A stretch of DNA of 64,000 nt. Origin: Taxillus chinensis (lineage: Eukaryota > Streptophyta > Magnoliopsida > Santalales > Loranthaceae). The position numbers and the translations under genes were made by a program. The stretch covers positions 43,586,721 through 43,650,720 of the forward strand of contig CM042085.1 of NCBI GenBank assembly GCA_023512835.1, written 5' to 3'. The notes under the pieces are model-generated. The model saw nothing but the letters and a program-made list of their open reading frames with translations. It had not been told where the DNA came from and searched no databases. The first letter of the stretch is position 1, and every line of letters begins with the position of its first letter. This document shows positions 20,532-31,652 of this stretch, one piece after another.

Positions 20532-21660
20532 ATGCCGCCAAGGAGAGTGACACGTGCGTCCAGGGCGATGGGCGATGAGTCATCTGCCCATGAGGGTCCG
20601 GGTGCGGGACCATCCGTTGGAGGGCATGCGTTGTTCTGGCACAACTGCAAGAAGGCATCCGGCTGGAGGTACGAGAGCTACGGGAGGGACTCCGGCAGGA
20701 CGTTCGGGAGGAGGTGCGCCGTGAGATGGCGGCACGACAGTGGTGCCACCACCACCACCACCAGTACGAGAGCCGCCTCGTGAGCGTGAGAGTTCGGCTG
20801 GGTGGTGTACCGACCCGTGCAGAGGATGACGTGGTGACACGGTTCCGAAAGGAACAACCTCCGCGATTTAAGGGGGGAGAAGATCCTGTGGTAGGCGAGC
20901 GGTGGTTGAGGCAGATTGAGCACGTGTTCTCCTTTCTCCTGCCCCGGGAGGAGGATAAGGTGCGGCCCGGCAGTCGGCGTGGAGGGGGACGCTTTGGAGT
21001 GGTGGACGAGTGTTGCGGGGAGCCGTGCGGTGCAACTCATGTTTTGGGAGGAGTTCTTGCAACTCTTCCAAGATGAGTTCTTCCGGAATCGGTGAGATGG
21101 CAAAAGAGGGAAGAATTTGGCGGCTAGACAGGGATCCAAGACGGTACTGAATATGAGCGGGAGTTCCTGGAGATTGAGTAGGTTTGCTCCTGAGGCGTGG
21201 TAAGGGAGGACCGAAGGCCCACAAGTTCACCTTGGGTCTCAGGCCGGCCTTAGGGAGAGGGTGGCGATTCTACGCTTGAGGACCTATCCTGAGGCCGTGG
21301 AGACGGCCCGTATAGGCGAGAGAGGCTGGATGATGGGAGGCAGGCCCATCGGGGCGCCAATTGCAGAGTGGGCCTGATCGAGATGCGGGGTCCAAGAGGC
21401 TCAAGACGGAGGAGAGGGATAGCGGTTCCTTCCGCGGCAGGGGACGGACATTGGCGAACCCAGGGAGGTCTAGCTTTGGCGGTGGCGGACAGGGCGGTCC
21501 AGCGGGGGTCTCCCCGGCGGTTGTTTCTTGCTGTGGGGAGCAAGGCCACTTGAGGAAGGAGTGTCCAAAGAGGGACCGGAAATGCCATAGATGTGGACGA
21601 GAGGGCCATCCGAGCCGGGTTTGCCGGAGTGGCAACAGGGAGTGGGAGGCATGACATCCA
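20532..21660 (+). pseudogene. Gag domain of R2, second copy
   Basis: VVTRFRKEQPPRFKG (about 20832-20875) and LRQIEHVF mark the capsid-like region. The second zinc knuckle CHRCGREGHPSRVC is intact. The first is disturbed: an indel at about 21525-21533 turns the C-X2-C spacing into adjacent cysteines (SCCGEQGH). Confidence 0.83.
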
Positions 21661-21929
21661 GCACAAGGAGTGATGCCGGTTTCGTGCACCAGTGAGAGAC
21701 CGGCTCGTCGGTGGCAGGCCGGCCAAGCAGGATCCGGTCGGACCCGACCTCGGGGAGGCCGGAGCGGCGACAGACCGAGGCGCCGGAGGCAACCTTAGCG
21801 GGAAGCGTCCGGTGAGTGAGCCGACTAGTGGCACGGGCCAAGGAAGGGTGTTTGCGGCCGGAGGCGACATACCAGGAGGAGGCCGAGCTACCACCCCCAC
21901 CAGTGAGGGTGGAGCAAGGACCATCGGTG

Positions 21930-22380
21930 GTTAGAGGTACCCTCTTGATCTCCCGTACCTTAGCTTGTTCTTTTCGATACGGGTGCATCGTGTTCGTTTG
22001 TTCTTGAGCCCGTGATAGATAGTTTGGGGTTAGCTTGTGTGGAGGCCGCGAGGCCCCTAGTTGTGGAGTCTCCGGTGGGAGGCATGATAGAGGTACGACG
22101 AGTGTGTCGTGATCGTGTGTTAACCATAGGAGAGGTGGAGCCGCGTTTTGACTTGCATGTGATGCCTTTGAGGGCGTTTGACCTGATCTTGGGTATGGAT
22201 TGGCTTATGGCTTTCCAGGCCAAGATAGATTGTTATCGGCGGCGTGTGTCCTTTGTGACACCTGCGGGGACCTCTTGCACCCTGCAGGGGGAGTGGGATT
22301 GTGAGGCGAGTCGGGCTGGGCCGGTGTTGGACCAGGTGGGGTGCCATTACCCACAGGTTGGCAGCCCTGACCTTTCTTGA
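21930..22380 (+). pseudogene. Aspartic protease of R2, second copy
   Basis: The DTGAS codons are present from 21976 but a frameshift upstream breaks continuity. The downstream block is open from 22012, with FDLILGMDWLMAFQAKIDCY. Confidence 0.8.
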
Positions 22381-22384
22381 GGAG

Positions 22385-23290
22385 GGTAAGGTGGAAAAGA
22401 GGGTGTGGCCCATTGTTGTGGACCAATTTCGGGATGTTTTTCCTGGCGGTTGAGGAGTTTGCCACCTAAGAGGAGTGTGGAGTTCACCATCGAGTTGGTG
22501 CCAGGGGACAGGTCCAATTTCCCAAGTAGCGTATCGTATGGGGCCAGCCGAGCCGAGGGAGCTTCGAGAGGCAAATCGAGGAGTTGGTGGGCCAGGGGTA
22601 TATCGGACCAAGTACCTCACCTTGGGGTGCTCCGGTGCTCTTTGCTAAGAAGGGCGATGGCACGCTTCGTCTGCATCGACTACGGAAGCCGGTCGGTGGA
22701 TCGTGAAGAACAAGTACCCGTTGCCTCGGATAGATGACCTGTTTGACCAATTGAGTGGGGCCCGGTGGTTTTCCAAGATAGATTTACGGTCGGGGTATCA
22801 CCGGCTCGGGGTTGGGGAGGAGGACATCCCTAAGACGGCTTTCGGTGCGGTATGGGCATTATGAGTGGGTAGTGATGCCTTTCGGGCTCACTAATGCGCC
22901 AGCGGTGTTCATGCATTTGATGAACCAAGTCTTTGCCCCATACTTAGACTCGTTCGTGGTGGTGTTTATCGACGACATCTTGGTGTATTCCAAGACCGAG
23001 AGGGAGCACGTGGAGCACTTGGCAACGATGTTGCAAACCTTGAGGGACCAGCGTTGTTTGCTAAGTTTAGCAAGTGTGAGTTTTGGCTGCAGGAGGTTCA
23101 CTTTCTTGGCCATGTGGTGTCAGCGAGGGAGTTAGGGTGGACCCAGCCAAGATTGAGGCCGTGGCATCGTGGGCAAGGCCAACCAACGTTTTTGAGATCC
23201 GTAGTTTTCTTGGCTTGGCGGGGTACTATCGTCGTTTTGTAGAGGGGTTCTCCCGTTTGGCGGCGCCTATGACGGCGTTGACTCGGAAGG
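22385..23290 (+). pseudogene. Reverse transcriptase of R2, second copy
   Basis: Open from 22812 with [18 protein letters not shown], then [13 protein letters not shown] (catalytic Asp pair at 22971-22976). [14 protein letters not shown] follows in another frame near 23205. The upstream palm/fingers part is broken near 22690. Confidence 0.87.
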
Positions 23291-23750
23291 GCGTGAAGTT
23301 TGAGTGGACGGACAAGTGCCAGCAGGCGTTTGAGACTCTCAAAACCCGTTTGACCACTCGCACCTGTGTTGAGGTTGCCTAGGGAGGATATTCCGTATGA
23401 GGTGTCTTGTGATGCGTCCAGGGTTGGTTTGGGGTGTGTGCTTATGCGGGGGCACAGTGTGGTAGCTTATGGGTCAAGGCAGTTGAAGCCTCATGAGCGA
23501 ATTATCCTACTCATGACCTTGAGTTAGCTGCTTGTCATCTTCGCCCTGAAGAGTTGGCAGCACTACCTCTTGGGGGAAAAGTTTGTGGTGTTCTCGGATC
23601 ACAAGAGCCTTCCGTACATCTTTACTCGAAGGACTTGAATTTGAGGCAAAGGAGATGGGTGGAGTATTTGCGGACCTTTGATTTTACTCTTGCCTATACC
23701 CCAGGCAAGGGTAATGTTGTGGCCGATGCATTGAGCGAGAAAAGGGAAAG
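23290..23750 (+). pseudogene. RNase H of R2, second copy
   Basis: [20 protein letters not shown] precedes the domain. CDAS, SWQHYL, FSDHKSL, DLNLRQRRWVEYL and YTPGKGNVVADALSE follow, the last being the conserved C-terminal signature in this lineage. Confidence 0.85.
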
Positions 23751-23979
23751 CCGAGGTGGCCGTGAGGGGAGTGGAAGGCGATGGAGCGGTTGGCGACGTT
23801 GCAGCTGCGGCTCGTTGTTCGTGATGGTGGGACAGCCCTGCGTCCTTTGGTGGTAGTGCCTGAGTTGTACCGGCGCGTCCGGGAGGAACAGTGGGTGACA
23901 TTGAGTGTGAGGTTCTCCGTGCCCGTATTGAGGCTGGGGAGCTATATCGGGGACTGGACGGAGGGTCCTGAGCATGAGT

Positions 23980-24980
23980 TGTCATTTCAGGGGCGGTTGG
24001 TAGTAGCTTCTTCCCTCGGGGATGAGGTGATGAGGGAGTTTCACCAATCTAGGGTTCTTGTGCATCCAAGGGGGTACGAAGATGTACCATGCGCTCCGCA
24101 GACATTTTTGGTGGCCTGGGATGAAACGCGATGTGGCTGCCTTTGTTTCGCGGTGCCTCACGTGTCGGCAGGTGAAGGCCGAGCATCGGCGGCCGGCGGG
24201 CATGTTACTGACCCTTGCCCATAGCGGAGTGGAAGTGGGACCATATCGCGATGGACTTTGTGGTGGTCTTCCACCCACCACTGGGAGGAAGGACATGATT
24301 TGGGTGATTGTGGATCGACTCACAAAGTCGGCCCATTTTCTTCTTTGTTCGCGAGCGGGACTCCATTGGGACTTTGAGTCGCCGTACATGAACGAGATTG
24401 TGAGGCCGCATGGGGTACCATCATCGGTTGTCTCGACCGGGATTCGAGGTTCGCTTCCCGTTTCCGGGCCGGTTTACAGGAGGCTATGGGAACCAAGCTT
24501 CACTTGAGTACAGCCTTTCACCCTGAGACGGACGGTCGACCGGCGGACGAATCGGACCATGGAGGACATGTTACGGGCCTGTGTGTTAGATTTCGGGGGT
24601 TCGTGGGCAACTCACCTTCCTTTGGTGGAGTTTGCCTACAACAACGCCTATCCAGGCATCCATTGGGATGGCTCCTTTTGAGGCGTTGTACGGACGGCCG
24701 TGTCGATCACCCTTGTGTTGGACCGAGGTAGGAGAGGCAGCCCTCTTGGGGCCACAGTTGGTTCAAGAGGCTACCGAGAAGGTCAAGTTGATTCGTCGGC
24801 GTTTGTTGTCGGCTCGAGTCGGCGAAATCTTATGCGGATCGGCGGCGGCGACCTTTGGAGTTTTCTTGTTGGTGATCATGTGTTCCTTCGTGTCTCTCCA
24901 CGCCGTGGACATCGACGGTTTGGGCGAGGTTCCAAGCTATCTCCGCGGTTTATTGGCCCTTTTGAGATTCTGGATCGTGT
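23980..24980 (+). pseudogene. Integrase of R2, second copy (zinc finger and DDE core)
   Basis: FWWPGMKRDVAAFVSRCLTC gives the end of the HHCC finger. The first core Asp (MDF) is at about 24254, the second falls in the damaged SDRD region near 24432, and the Glu (HPETDG) is at 24525. [20 protein letters not shown] follows. It would insert the DNA copy. Frames change several times. Confidence 0.85.
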
Positions 24981-24989
24981 AGGGCCCGT

Positions 24990-25302
24990 AGCCTACCAGG
25001 TTAGCGTTACCACCGCGGGCGAGTCGAGTGCACAACGTGTTTCACGTGTCCCGGTTGAGGAAGTATCACCCTGACCCCACTCATGTGATTGATTGGGGGA
25101 CGTTGGACATTGAGGATGACATGTCCGTCATTGAGGCCCCTATCCGTATCCTAGATCGGCAAGAGAAACTTTTGCGTGGTCGTGCTTATTCCTTTGGTTC
25201 GCGTCTTTGTGGCAGCACCGTGGCATTGAGGAGGAGACATGGGAACGGGAGTCCGTGATGCGGGAGCGGCACCCAGACTTGTTCGAGGACGAACAATCTT
25301 AA
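24990..25302 (+). pseudogene. Integrase tail with chromodomain-like end, R2 second copy
   Basis: HNVFHVSRLRKYHPDPTHV (the conserved H-V-F-H-V-S block) is followed by PIRILDRQEKLLRGR. In a shifted frame comes a W-E-R-E segment and an acidic end. This layout is what Tekay/Del chromoviruses carry as a group II chromodomain, which may direct integration to heterochromatin. Assignment is from motif style; no alignment was run. Confidence 0.72.
25279..25296 (+). other. AGGA-loop hairpin 1 of R2 (end of pol)
   Basis: TTGTTCG-AGGA-CGAACAA, a perfect 7-bp stem overlapping the last codons of pol. TCTT and the purine-rich AAGCGTGGGAGG (25301-25312) follow, like a polypurine tract that is not next to an LTR. 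Confidence 0.8.
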
Positions 25303-25312
25303 GCGTGGGAGG

Positions 25313-25596
25313 TGGTTGCTGGCCAAGGGATAGTGATGTTTCCTTGTGATGTGTTTTCTTGTATTAGTTGATGTATTTGTATTGTCTTTTAAAGACATGT
25401 GTTCTTATTTGTGATGTGCTTTGAAATGTGTATTCGTGCCATGTGGACATGTGTTACGTGCATTATTGTGGTTATGGATTATGGTGGTGCTTGTTATGTC
25501 TTTGTTGTCTTGTGTGTGGTGTATGACCCATTTGGGTGTGGTGGCTTGCCGGGTGGCAAATGGGTAGTTTGTGGTTGTTTTCCTCGTATGTCATTT
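25313..25596 (+). other. R2 3' UTR spacer between the two hairpins
   Basis: About 284 bp, T/G-rich. A frame (25399-25620) is open for 73 codons with many Cys and Val residues and ends at FEDEKS over hairpin 2. I see no family resemblance and take it as chance. Confidence 0.5.
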
Positions 25597-25614
25597 CTTT
25601 TCGAGGACGAAAAG
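25597..25614 (+). other. AGGA-loop hairpin 2 of R2 (before polypurine tract)
   Basis: CTTTTCG-AGGA-CGAAAAG, a perfect 7-bp stem. Stem bases differ from hairpin 1 at paired positions while pairing is kept. TCTT and the polypurine tract follow. Confidence 0.8.
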
Positions 25615-25618
25615 TCTT

Positions 25619-25630
25619 AAGGGGAGAGGA
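25619..25630 (+). other. R2 polypurine tract
   Basis: AAGGGGAGAGGA, uninterrupted purines directly before the 3' LTR; the plus-strand primer. Confidence 0.9.
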
Positions 25631-27353
25631 TGTAAGGACCCGTACCTTGAGTTAGTCGGTTTTGCCTCCTGAGTAGAGTTTTTCTAGATTTTGACCTAGT
25701 AGTTGGACTCCAATGAATTCACGTGCAAAAGGAAAGATGCTTAGAATGATGTCCTCTATCTACCACGAAGTTTCGGACCAAATGGACATGTATGTGAGGT
25801 GCACGTGATATGGGTCCAATTCACGTGCAAGTGTAATTGTCTTCCAAATGATGCAAGGAGGCTAGGGGTGAAGTTTGAAAGCATTTGGAGTTCATATGGA
25901 GTTGCACGTGAATTGGGAATTCACGTGCAAATTGGCGTGCGAGCATATTTTTGCATGGGTCCCTTGGTTTTGGCATTCTAAGGAACTTTCTCCAAAGGAC
26001 CATGTTGAAATTCCGAATATTTTGGTGTGTATGGATGCGGAAAGGTTGTAGCTTGTGTAATCAAAACTACGTCGTTTTGATCCTGGGTTTACTTAATCAA
26101 AACTACGTCGTTTTGATGTGAATGGTGTCTATATAAGGAGGGCTTGAGTTTGAGTTAGGGTTCTTGTGTTCCTTTCTTCTTGTTCTCTGCTGAGAGAGAG
26201 AGAGAGCTAGAGAGAGAGAGGGAAGGGGAGTTCTTTGGTTCTTGCTCAGGAGCATCTTGCGTGGGGAGGGACGGCGTTTGGCGCGGGAGCAAGGAAGATC
26301 TGCTTTAAGGTAGGGGTTCGTTCTTCCTAAACCCCCTCCGTCCTGGGGTCCTAGGACGAGTCGGTACATATCTGTTTATATATATATATATGTAAATTCA
26401 TATAGGTGTGATCTCCTATATGAATGTTGGCCTTCAGTGGCATTTTGGTGTGGTCGTGATCTATATGCTATATGTTTGATGAAAAGCCTGTGTGAATATA
26501 GTTATGTGTATATGCCTGCCAAGTGTTTGAAATTATGCTGTGAGGCCGTGCATGTTATGTGTTTGTGGAAATGCCTGTGTGGCTTTGGGTTTGTGAGCTT
26601 GTGGATATATGCATGCTAAGTGTTCGAGGTTATTCTGTGTGACTAAGCATACTTAGTGCTTGATGTTATGCCTGTATGGCCATGTGTCTTTGCGTGTTTG
26701 CTTGTACACCCGGTGTTGTGGAGGCTTCCCGGACCGTTTTGTGGAACCCGGTGTTGTGGAAGCCAGGGCTGTTTTGTGGAACCCGGTGGTTGTGGAAGCC
26801 CGGGACCGTTTTGTGGAACCCGGTGGTTGTGGAAGCCGGGACCGTTCTTGAAACCCGGTGGGTTGTGGAAGCCCGGGAGTGTTTATGTACTAGCCCATGT
26901 ATGATTGTGTTTCTTTGTTATAACTTGTAACCATATCTGGTGGGATAATTGTATCACGACACAGCACTTGTACACAAGGCATGTAGATACCAGGTGCATG
27001 GGATGGGTTGGGGAGACATGATCCCCTCTTGGGCCGTGGTTGCTCACCCCTCCTACCATGTTGTTTTCTTTTCAGGAACCTACAGGCGTTAGGTGGGACC
27101 CCAAGGTGGAAGACCTTATTTATTTAATTTGTTTATGTTATTTTTATTATGAGAATCGATGTAACCCCAGTGGGGAAAGGATTTTGTTGTAATAAAACTG
27201 GATTGGATTGCTTTTAATGAATATTACTTTCTTGAATGTTGTGGATGTTTAAAATGTTAAATTCTTGTTTTGTATCCTACCCCTTTGCCCTCCGTGTGGG
27301 TAAAAGGGGAGTCACGTACCGGTTTCCTCGGGTTGGAAATCCGGGGCGTGACA
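25631..27353 (+). repeat. R2 3' LTR
   Basis: 1,723 bp, TGTAAGG...GTGACA, closely matching 12575-14292, with differences concentrated in the minisatellite and in small indels. AATAAA lies near 27191. Confidence 0.95.
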
Positions 27354-27932
27354 CATTGAGTCTATTATATCATAGCAATAAGGAATACAAGAGGTTACAA
27401 CCTCCACGAAATTGTATAAATCCAAGTTTTGTATCAATTACAAATAAAAAGGCTAGTGTCTTCACGTTAGGCTTGGCTATCTAATTAATTTCTAACGTCT
27501 CGAATGGATTGTTAAAAACAACTAAAGTTATTAAAAGTTAAAAAGACATATGTTATACGTTATTCACATAGGGGAATGTAATTCACAGTAGTAAGGTGTT
27601 ACCCAAGCGGAGTCTAATCCACAATTATGACTAAGGAATAAACGAGGCTAAAACCTCTATTAGGGTGGATGAACCAAGTATATGTTTCATTTACGAATAA
27701 AAAGGTTACTACCTTAAGGTATTGTTTTGCTATTTATTTAATATTTGGTGTTTCGAAAGGATCGATCAAAAGCAAAAAGTGACGTTTATTAATGGTTGAA
27801 AGAACACATTTTGGGAGGGGTTCACACAAGAGGATGTACTCCACAGTACTAAGGTGTTACCTGCACGGTCTCTAATCCATAATTGTTAATAATGGATAAA
27901 AAGGTTAAAACCATTGTTAAAATGGATGAGCC
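27354..27932. repeat. Satellite array block 3
   Basis: Resumes inside monomer F at CATTG (27354-27358, right target duplication of R2). It contains a full monomer A (anchor 27498) and the first part of B up to the R1-2 target. Confidence 0.95.
27928..27932. repeat. Target-site duplication of R1-2, left copy (GAGCC)
   Basis: GAGCC is repeated at 40996-41000. An uninterrupted B copy (1976-1980) reads GATGAGCCTCG. Confidence 0.92.
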
Positions 27933-29443
27933 TGACAGACAAGATTTTTAGCCTCTCTAAAAGAGCTAGCTAATGTCGTTAAATCTCTCTTCAAAATAAT
28001 AAATTCCCTAAGTTTGCACTAAAAGAATAGCGACAGAAGAAAGGGGTCGAACCCACAGGGATTAACCTAGTTCTCTAGTTCTCAAATCAAATCACCCAAT
28101 TACTCTTGTTTTATAAAATGTCTTAGCAAAAAGTTTTCTTTTTTAAACTAAAGATCTAATTTTTATGTGGTTTTCTAAATAAACAAAGAAAGTAAATCGA
28201 TTTTTAGGATTAAGATGCAAGGATTAAAGGCATCTAGGGTCACAATTTCACCTCCCTATGTTATCTCTCTTGGTTCATGGTATTAGGGTTGTCGATTGAA
28301 AACATGCTAAACATAAGCCAAGGACAACAAATGGTCATTGAGGTCCTTTTAAGAGTTGTATGCCGGAATGGTCATCAAAACACACAAACATGCAAAGCCA
28401 ATAAATCATACTTGCAAAAGGATAATGATCACACCAATTACAAATAAGTTATGAATCTCAATCCCCTGGACTAGGGCTAAGAATACCAAGGTGTACATCC
28501 AAAGATAGAATTAAGAACGATTCATAAAACATGCAAAACTCAATCATCCAATCCCAATATTCATAAACACAGCAAAGCAACAAGGGGGCTACATTGCTCC
28601 CCTAGATTAAAAGACTACTCACGTATGATTACAAGCAAACACAAGGCAGAAAAGCTCAACATCTTCTTCTTGATCACGCGCACAAAGCAAAGCTTCAAAT
28701 CCAGGCTCCAAAATCCGCGACGATTGCAGCTGCGACGGCCGTGACGGGCTGCTCTCCTAGGTCAAGGACAGCCTCCAAGACGTGGAGCCTCTCTCTCTCT
28801 CTCTAAAACGTGTAGGGGGGTTAAGCATGCATAGCAGAGGGCGTGGAGCTCTTATTTATAGAGTTTGGATGGGCCTTGAGGTGTGTAACCTAGCCCACTT
28901 ATCAAAACGGCGTAGTTTTGATAAGTAACACTCGAAACATTAAAAACTCTATCTTCCATCCACAATTTGGACTTGGGCCTTCAGGAACAAATGATCAGCA
29001 TGGAAAAACGATTGGATCGGTCCAAAGATATCTCGCACGCCAATTTGCATGTGATATGGTGAATTCACGTGCACCTCCAAATCGGCTCAAACTTCTCCCC
29101 AAGCTTCCTTGCATCCTGTAGAGGCCTGAGAGGCAAAAATAGGCTTGCACGTGAAATGGGTGAATTCACGTTCAGCTCCAAATGCTCTGAAATTTCTGTG
29201 GTAGGTAGATGACATCATTCTAAGAAACTTTTCTTCTTGCACGCAAATTGTTTGAGGCCATCTACTATGTCAAAAGTAAGGTACAAAATCTGCCAAAACA
29301 ACTTAAAAACGCATGTATTTGCAAATAGTATCTTCCTAGGGGTTAGAGCAAATATATATGATATATGAAGCAATAAGGCTCTAATCATGCTCTTAAACAT
29401 CCTAAATAAACACTAGAATAACGGCATAAAATGCACGTTATCA
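27933..29443 (-). repeat. R1-2 3' LTR
   Basis: 1,511 bp, reverse orientation; starts TGACAGAC and ends GTTATCA on the plus strand. The inverted repeat is at 28897-28926, core GGCGTA. Confidence 0.94.
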
Positions 29444-30116
29444 AATACACCACACTTGAACCATTGCTTGTCCTCAAGCAAAAACATACAAGCATGCAAA
29501 AATAAAATAAACACGCGATCAAACGAAAGAAAAATAAAATAACAATCAAGGAGAATCATGGTTTCCTAAGCATGCAACTCTATCATGATGAAATGGAAAT
29601 TTAAGCATCAAAATGAGTCATAGCTTAGTTCATTCATGTCCATATCCCTAGTCCAACAACCATGCAATATCACCACTTAAATTTCAGATATGAGCAAGTA
29701 ATCCATGATAAAATAGCACCTAGTTTCCCTTTTAAGTTCTTACCAAGGATAAGCGACCTCACTCAAATATAATAATTCTCATGCCCAAATACCTATCAAT
29801 GAACAATGGATGGAAAACTCTATCTCTACACTCGCCATCGCCTATTGATTAAGTACTTGCCAAGCAATCATGAGAGTTCCCTATTGTGCTCATCAAAGAA
29901 AACACACTCTCTATTCTACTTTATTTGAACTCACACTCTATTCTAAACTCAATAAACAAAACATGAGCCAGAGAATTGAGCTCAACACTCTCAAAACAAA
30001 ACACAATTCAGCCAATGTGGCTTCACAAATCTAAACAATCACACATAAACATCAAGCCATTGTGGCTTTTATTCGAGTCTTTTTTTCTTTTTTTTTTTTT
30101 TCTCTTTTTTTTTTAA
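29444..30116 (-). other. R1-2 interior, 3' part
   Basis: Non-coding 3' interior up to the T/C-rich tract (about 30080-30114) where R1-3 entered. It contains the perfect AGGA-loop hairpin at 29464-29481 (minus strand TTGCTTG-AGGA-CAAGCAA). No coding sequence seen. Confidence 0.8.
29464..29481 (-). other. 3' AGGA-loop hairpin of R1-2
   Basis: Perfect 7-bp stem on the minus strand, TTGCTTG and CAAGCAA around AGGA, next to the polypurine region before the LTR. Confidence 0.78.
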
Positions 30117-30121
30117 GTAAT
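30117..30121. repeat. Target-site duplication of R1-3, left copy (GTAAT)
   Basis: GTAAT recurs at 36625-36629. The uninterrupted sequence in R1-3 itself (about 32272) reads AAGTAATAACC. Confidence 0.9.
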
Positions 30122-31614
30122 TGTCAGACAAGATTTTTAGCCTCTCTAAAAGAGCTAGCTATTGTCGTTAAATCTCTCTTCAAAATAATAAATTCCCTAA
30201 GTTTGCACTAAAAGAATAGCAACAAGAAAGGGGTCGAACCCACAGGATTAGCCTAGTTTTCTAGTTCTCAAATCAAAACACCCAATTACTCTTGTTCTAT
30301 AAAATGTCTTGGCAAAAAGTTTTCTTTTTTTAAACTAAAGATCTAATTTTTATTTGGTTTTGAATAAACAAAGAAAGTAAATCGATTTTAGGATTAAGAT
30401 TCAAGGATTAAAAGCATCTAGGGTCACAATTTCACCTCCCTATGTTATCTCTCTTGGTTCATGATATTAGGGTTGTCCGATTGAAAACATGCTAAACATA
30501 AGCCAAGGACAACAAATGGTCATTGAGGTCCTTTTAAGAGTTGTATGCGAATGGTCATCAAAACACACAAACATGCAAAGCCAATAAATCATACTTGCAA
30601 AAGAATAATGATCACACCAATTACAAATAAGTTATGAATCTCAATCCGCCCTGACTAGGGCTAAAAATACCAAGGTGTACATCCAAAGATAGAATTAGGA
30701 ACAGATTCATAAAACATGCAAAACTCAATCATCCAAACCCAATATTCATAAACACAAAGAAAGCAACAAGGGGGCTACATTGCTCCCCTAGATTAAAAGA
30801 ACTACTCACGCATGATTACAAGCAAAACCATAGCAGAAAAAGCTCAACATCTTCTTCTTGATCACGCGCACAGCAAAGCTTCAAATCCGGGCTCCAAAAT
30901 CCGCGACGGCCGCCGCGACAGGCTGCTCTCCTAGGTCAAGGAGCACCTCCAAGTCGTGGAGCCTCTCTCTCTCTCTAAAACGTGTAGGGGGTTAGGCATA
31001 GCTAGCAAGGGGCGTGGAGCTCTTATTTATAGAGTTTGGATGGGCCTTGAGGTGTGTAACCTAGCCCACTTATCAAAACGACGTAGTTTTGATAAGTAAC
31101 ACTCGAAACATTAAAAACTCTATCTTCCATCCACAATTTGGACTTGGGCCTTCAGAACAAATGATCAGCATGGAAAAACGATTGGATCGGTCCAAAAATA
31201 TCTCTGTACGCCAATTTGCACGTGATATGGTGAATTCACGTGCACCTCCAAATCGGCTCAAACTTCTCCCCAAGCTTCCTTGCATCATGTAAAGGCCTGA
31301 GAGGCAAAAATAGGCTTGCACGTGAAATGGGTGAATTCACGTTCAGCTCCAAATGCTCTGAAATTTCTGTGGTAGGTAGAGGACATCATTCCAAGCAACT
31401 TTTCTTCTTGCACGCCAATTGTTTGAGGCCATCTACTATGTCAAAAGTGAGGTCCAAAATCTGCCAAAACGACTTAAAAGCACATGTATTTGCAACTAGC
31501 ATCTTCTTAGGGGTTAGAGCAAATATATATGATATATGAAGCAATAAGGCTCTAATCATGCTCTTAAACATCCTAAATAAACACTAAAATAACGGCATAA
31601 AATGCACGATATCA
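30122..31614 (-). repeat. R1-3 3' LTR
   Basis: 1,493 bp, reverse orientation. Inverted repeat at 31068-31097 with core GACGTA (ACGT kept). Confidence 0.93.
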
Positions 31615-31634
31615 AATACACCACACTTGAACCA

Positions 31635-31652
31635 TTGCTTGTCCTCAAGCAA
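31635..31652 (-). other. 3' AGGA-loop hairpin of R1-3
   Basis: Minus strand TTGCTTG-AGGA-CAAGCAA, perfect stem, beside the polypurine region of R1-3. Confidence 0.78.

Larger units (their letters stand above)
20532..25302 (+). pseudogene. R2 gag-pol, second copy, full length but frameshifted
   Basis: Runs from MPPRRVTRASRAMGDESSA to a stop at 25300-25302 after a Glu/Asp-rich end. It spans about 4.77 kb (about 1,590 codons), the usual size for a plant chromovirus polyprotein. All domains are present in order but in different frames, so it is coded here as a pseudogene. If the frameshifts are consensus errors, the real copy may be much less damaged. Confidence 0.88.
12575..27353 (+). mobile_element. 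R2: composite Tekay-like Ty3/gypsy retrotransposon (LTR-int-LTR-int-LTR)
   Basis: A single insertion of 14,779 bp flanked by CATTG duplications. It contains a 5' LTR, an interior truncated inside integrase, an LTR lacking its first 296 bp, a second full-length interior and a 3' LTR. Outer LTRs start TGTAAGG and end GTGACA. The polyprotein order Gag, protease, reverse transcriptase, RNase H, integrase marks Ty3/gypsy. The RT/RNase H style and a terminal chromodomain-like segment point to Tekay/Del chromoviruses. Both interiors are frameshifted many times, partly perhaps by assembly error. Confidence 0.92.

Noticed and set aside
14695..22750. Long minus-strand frames opposite R2 gag-pol (for example 15476-16120, 21250-21924)
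   Set aside because: GC-rich coding DNA gives open antisense frames; they show no motifs and mirror Gag and RT on the plus strand.
25399..25620. 73-codon frame in the R2 3' UTR as an extra gene
   Set aside because: Single copy here, Cys/Val-rich low-complexity product, no recognisable family; ends on the hairpin by coincidence of the FEDE-coding sequence.
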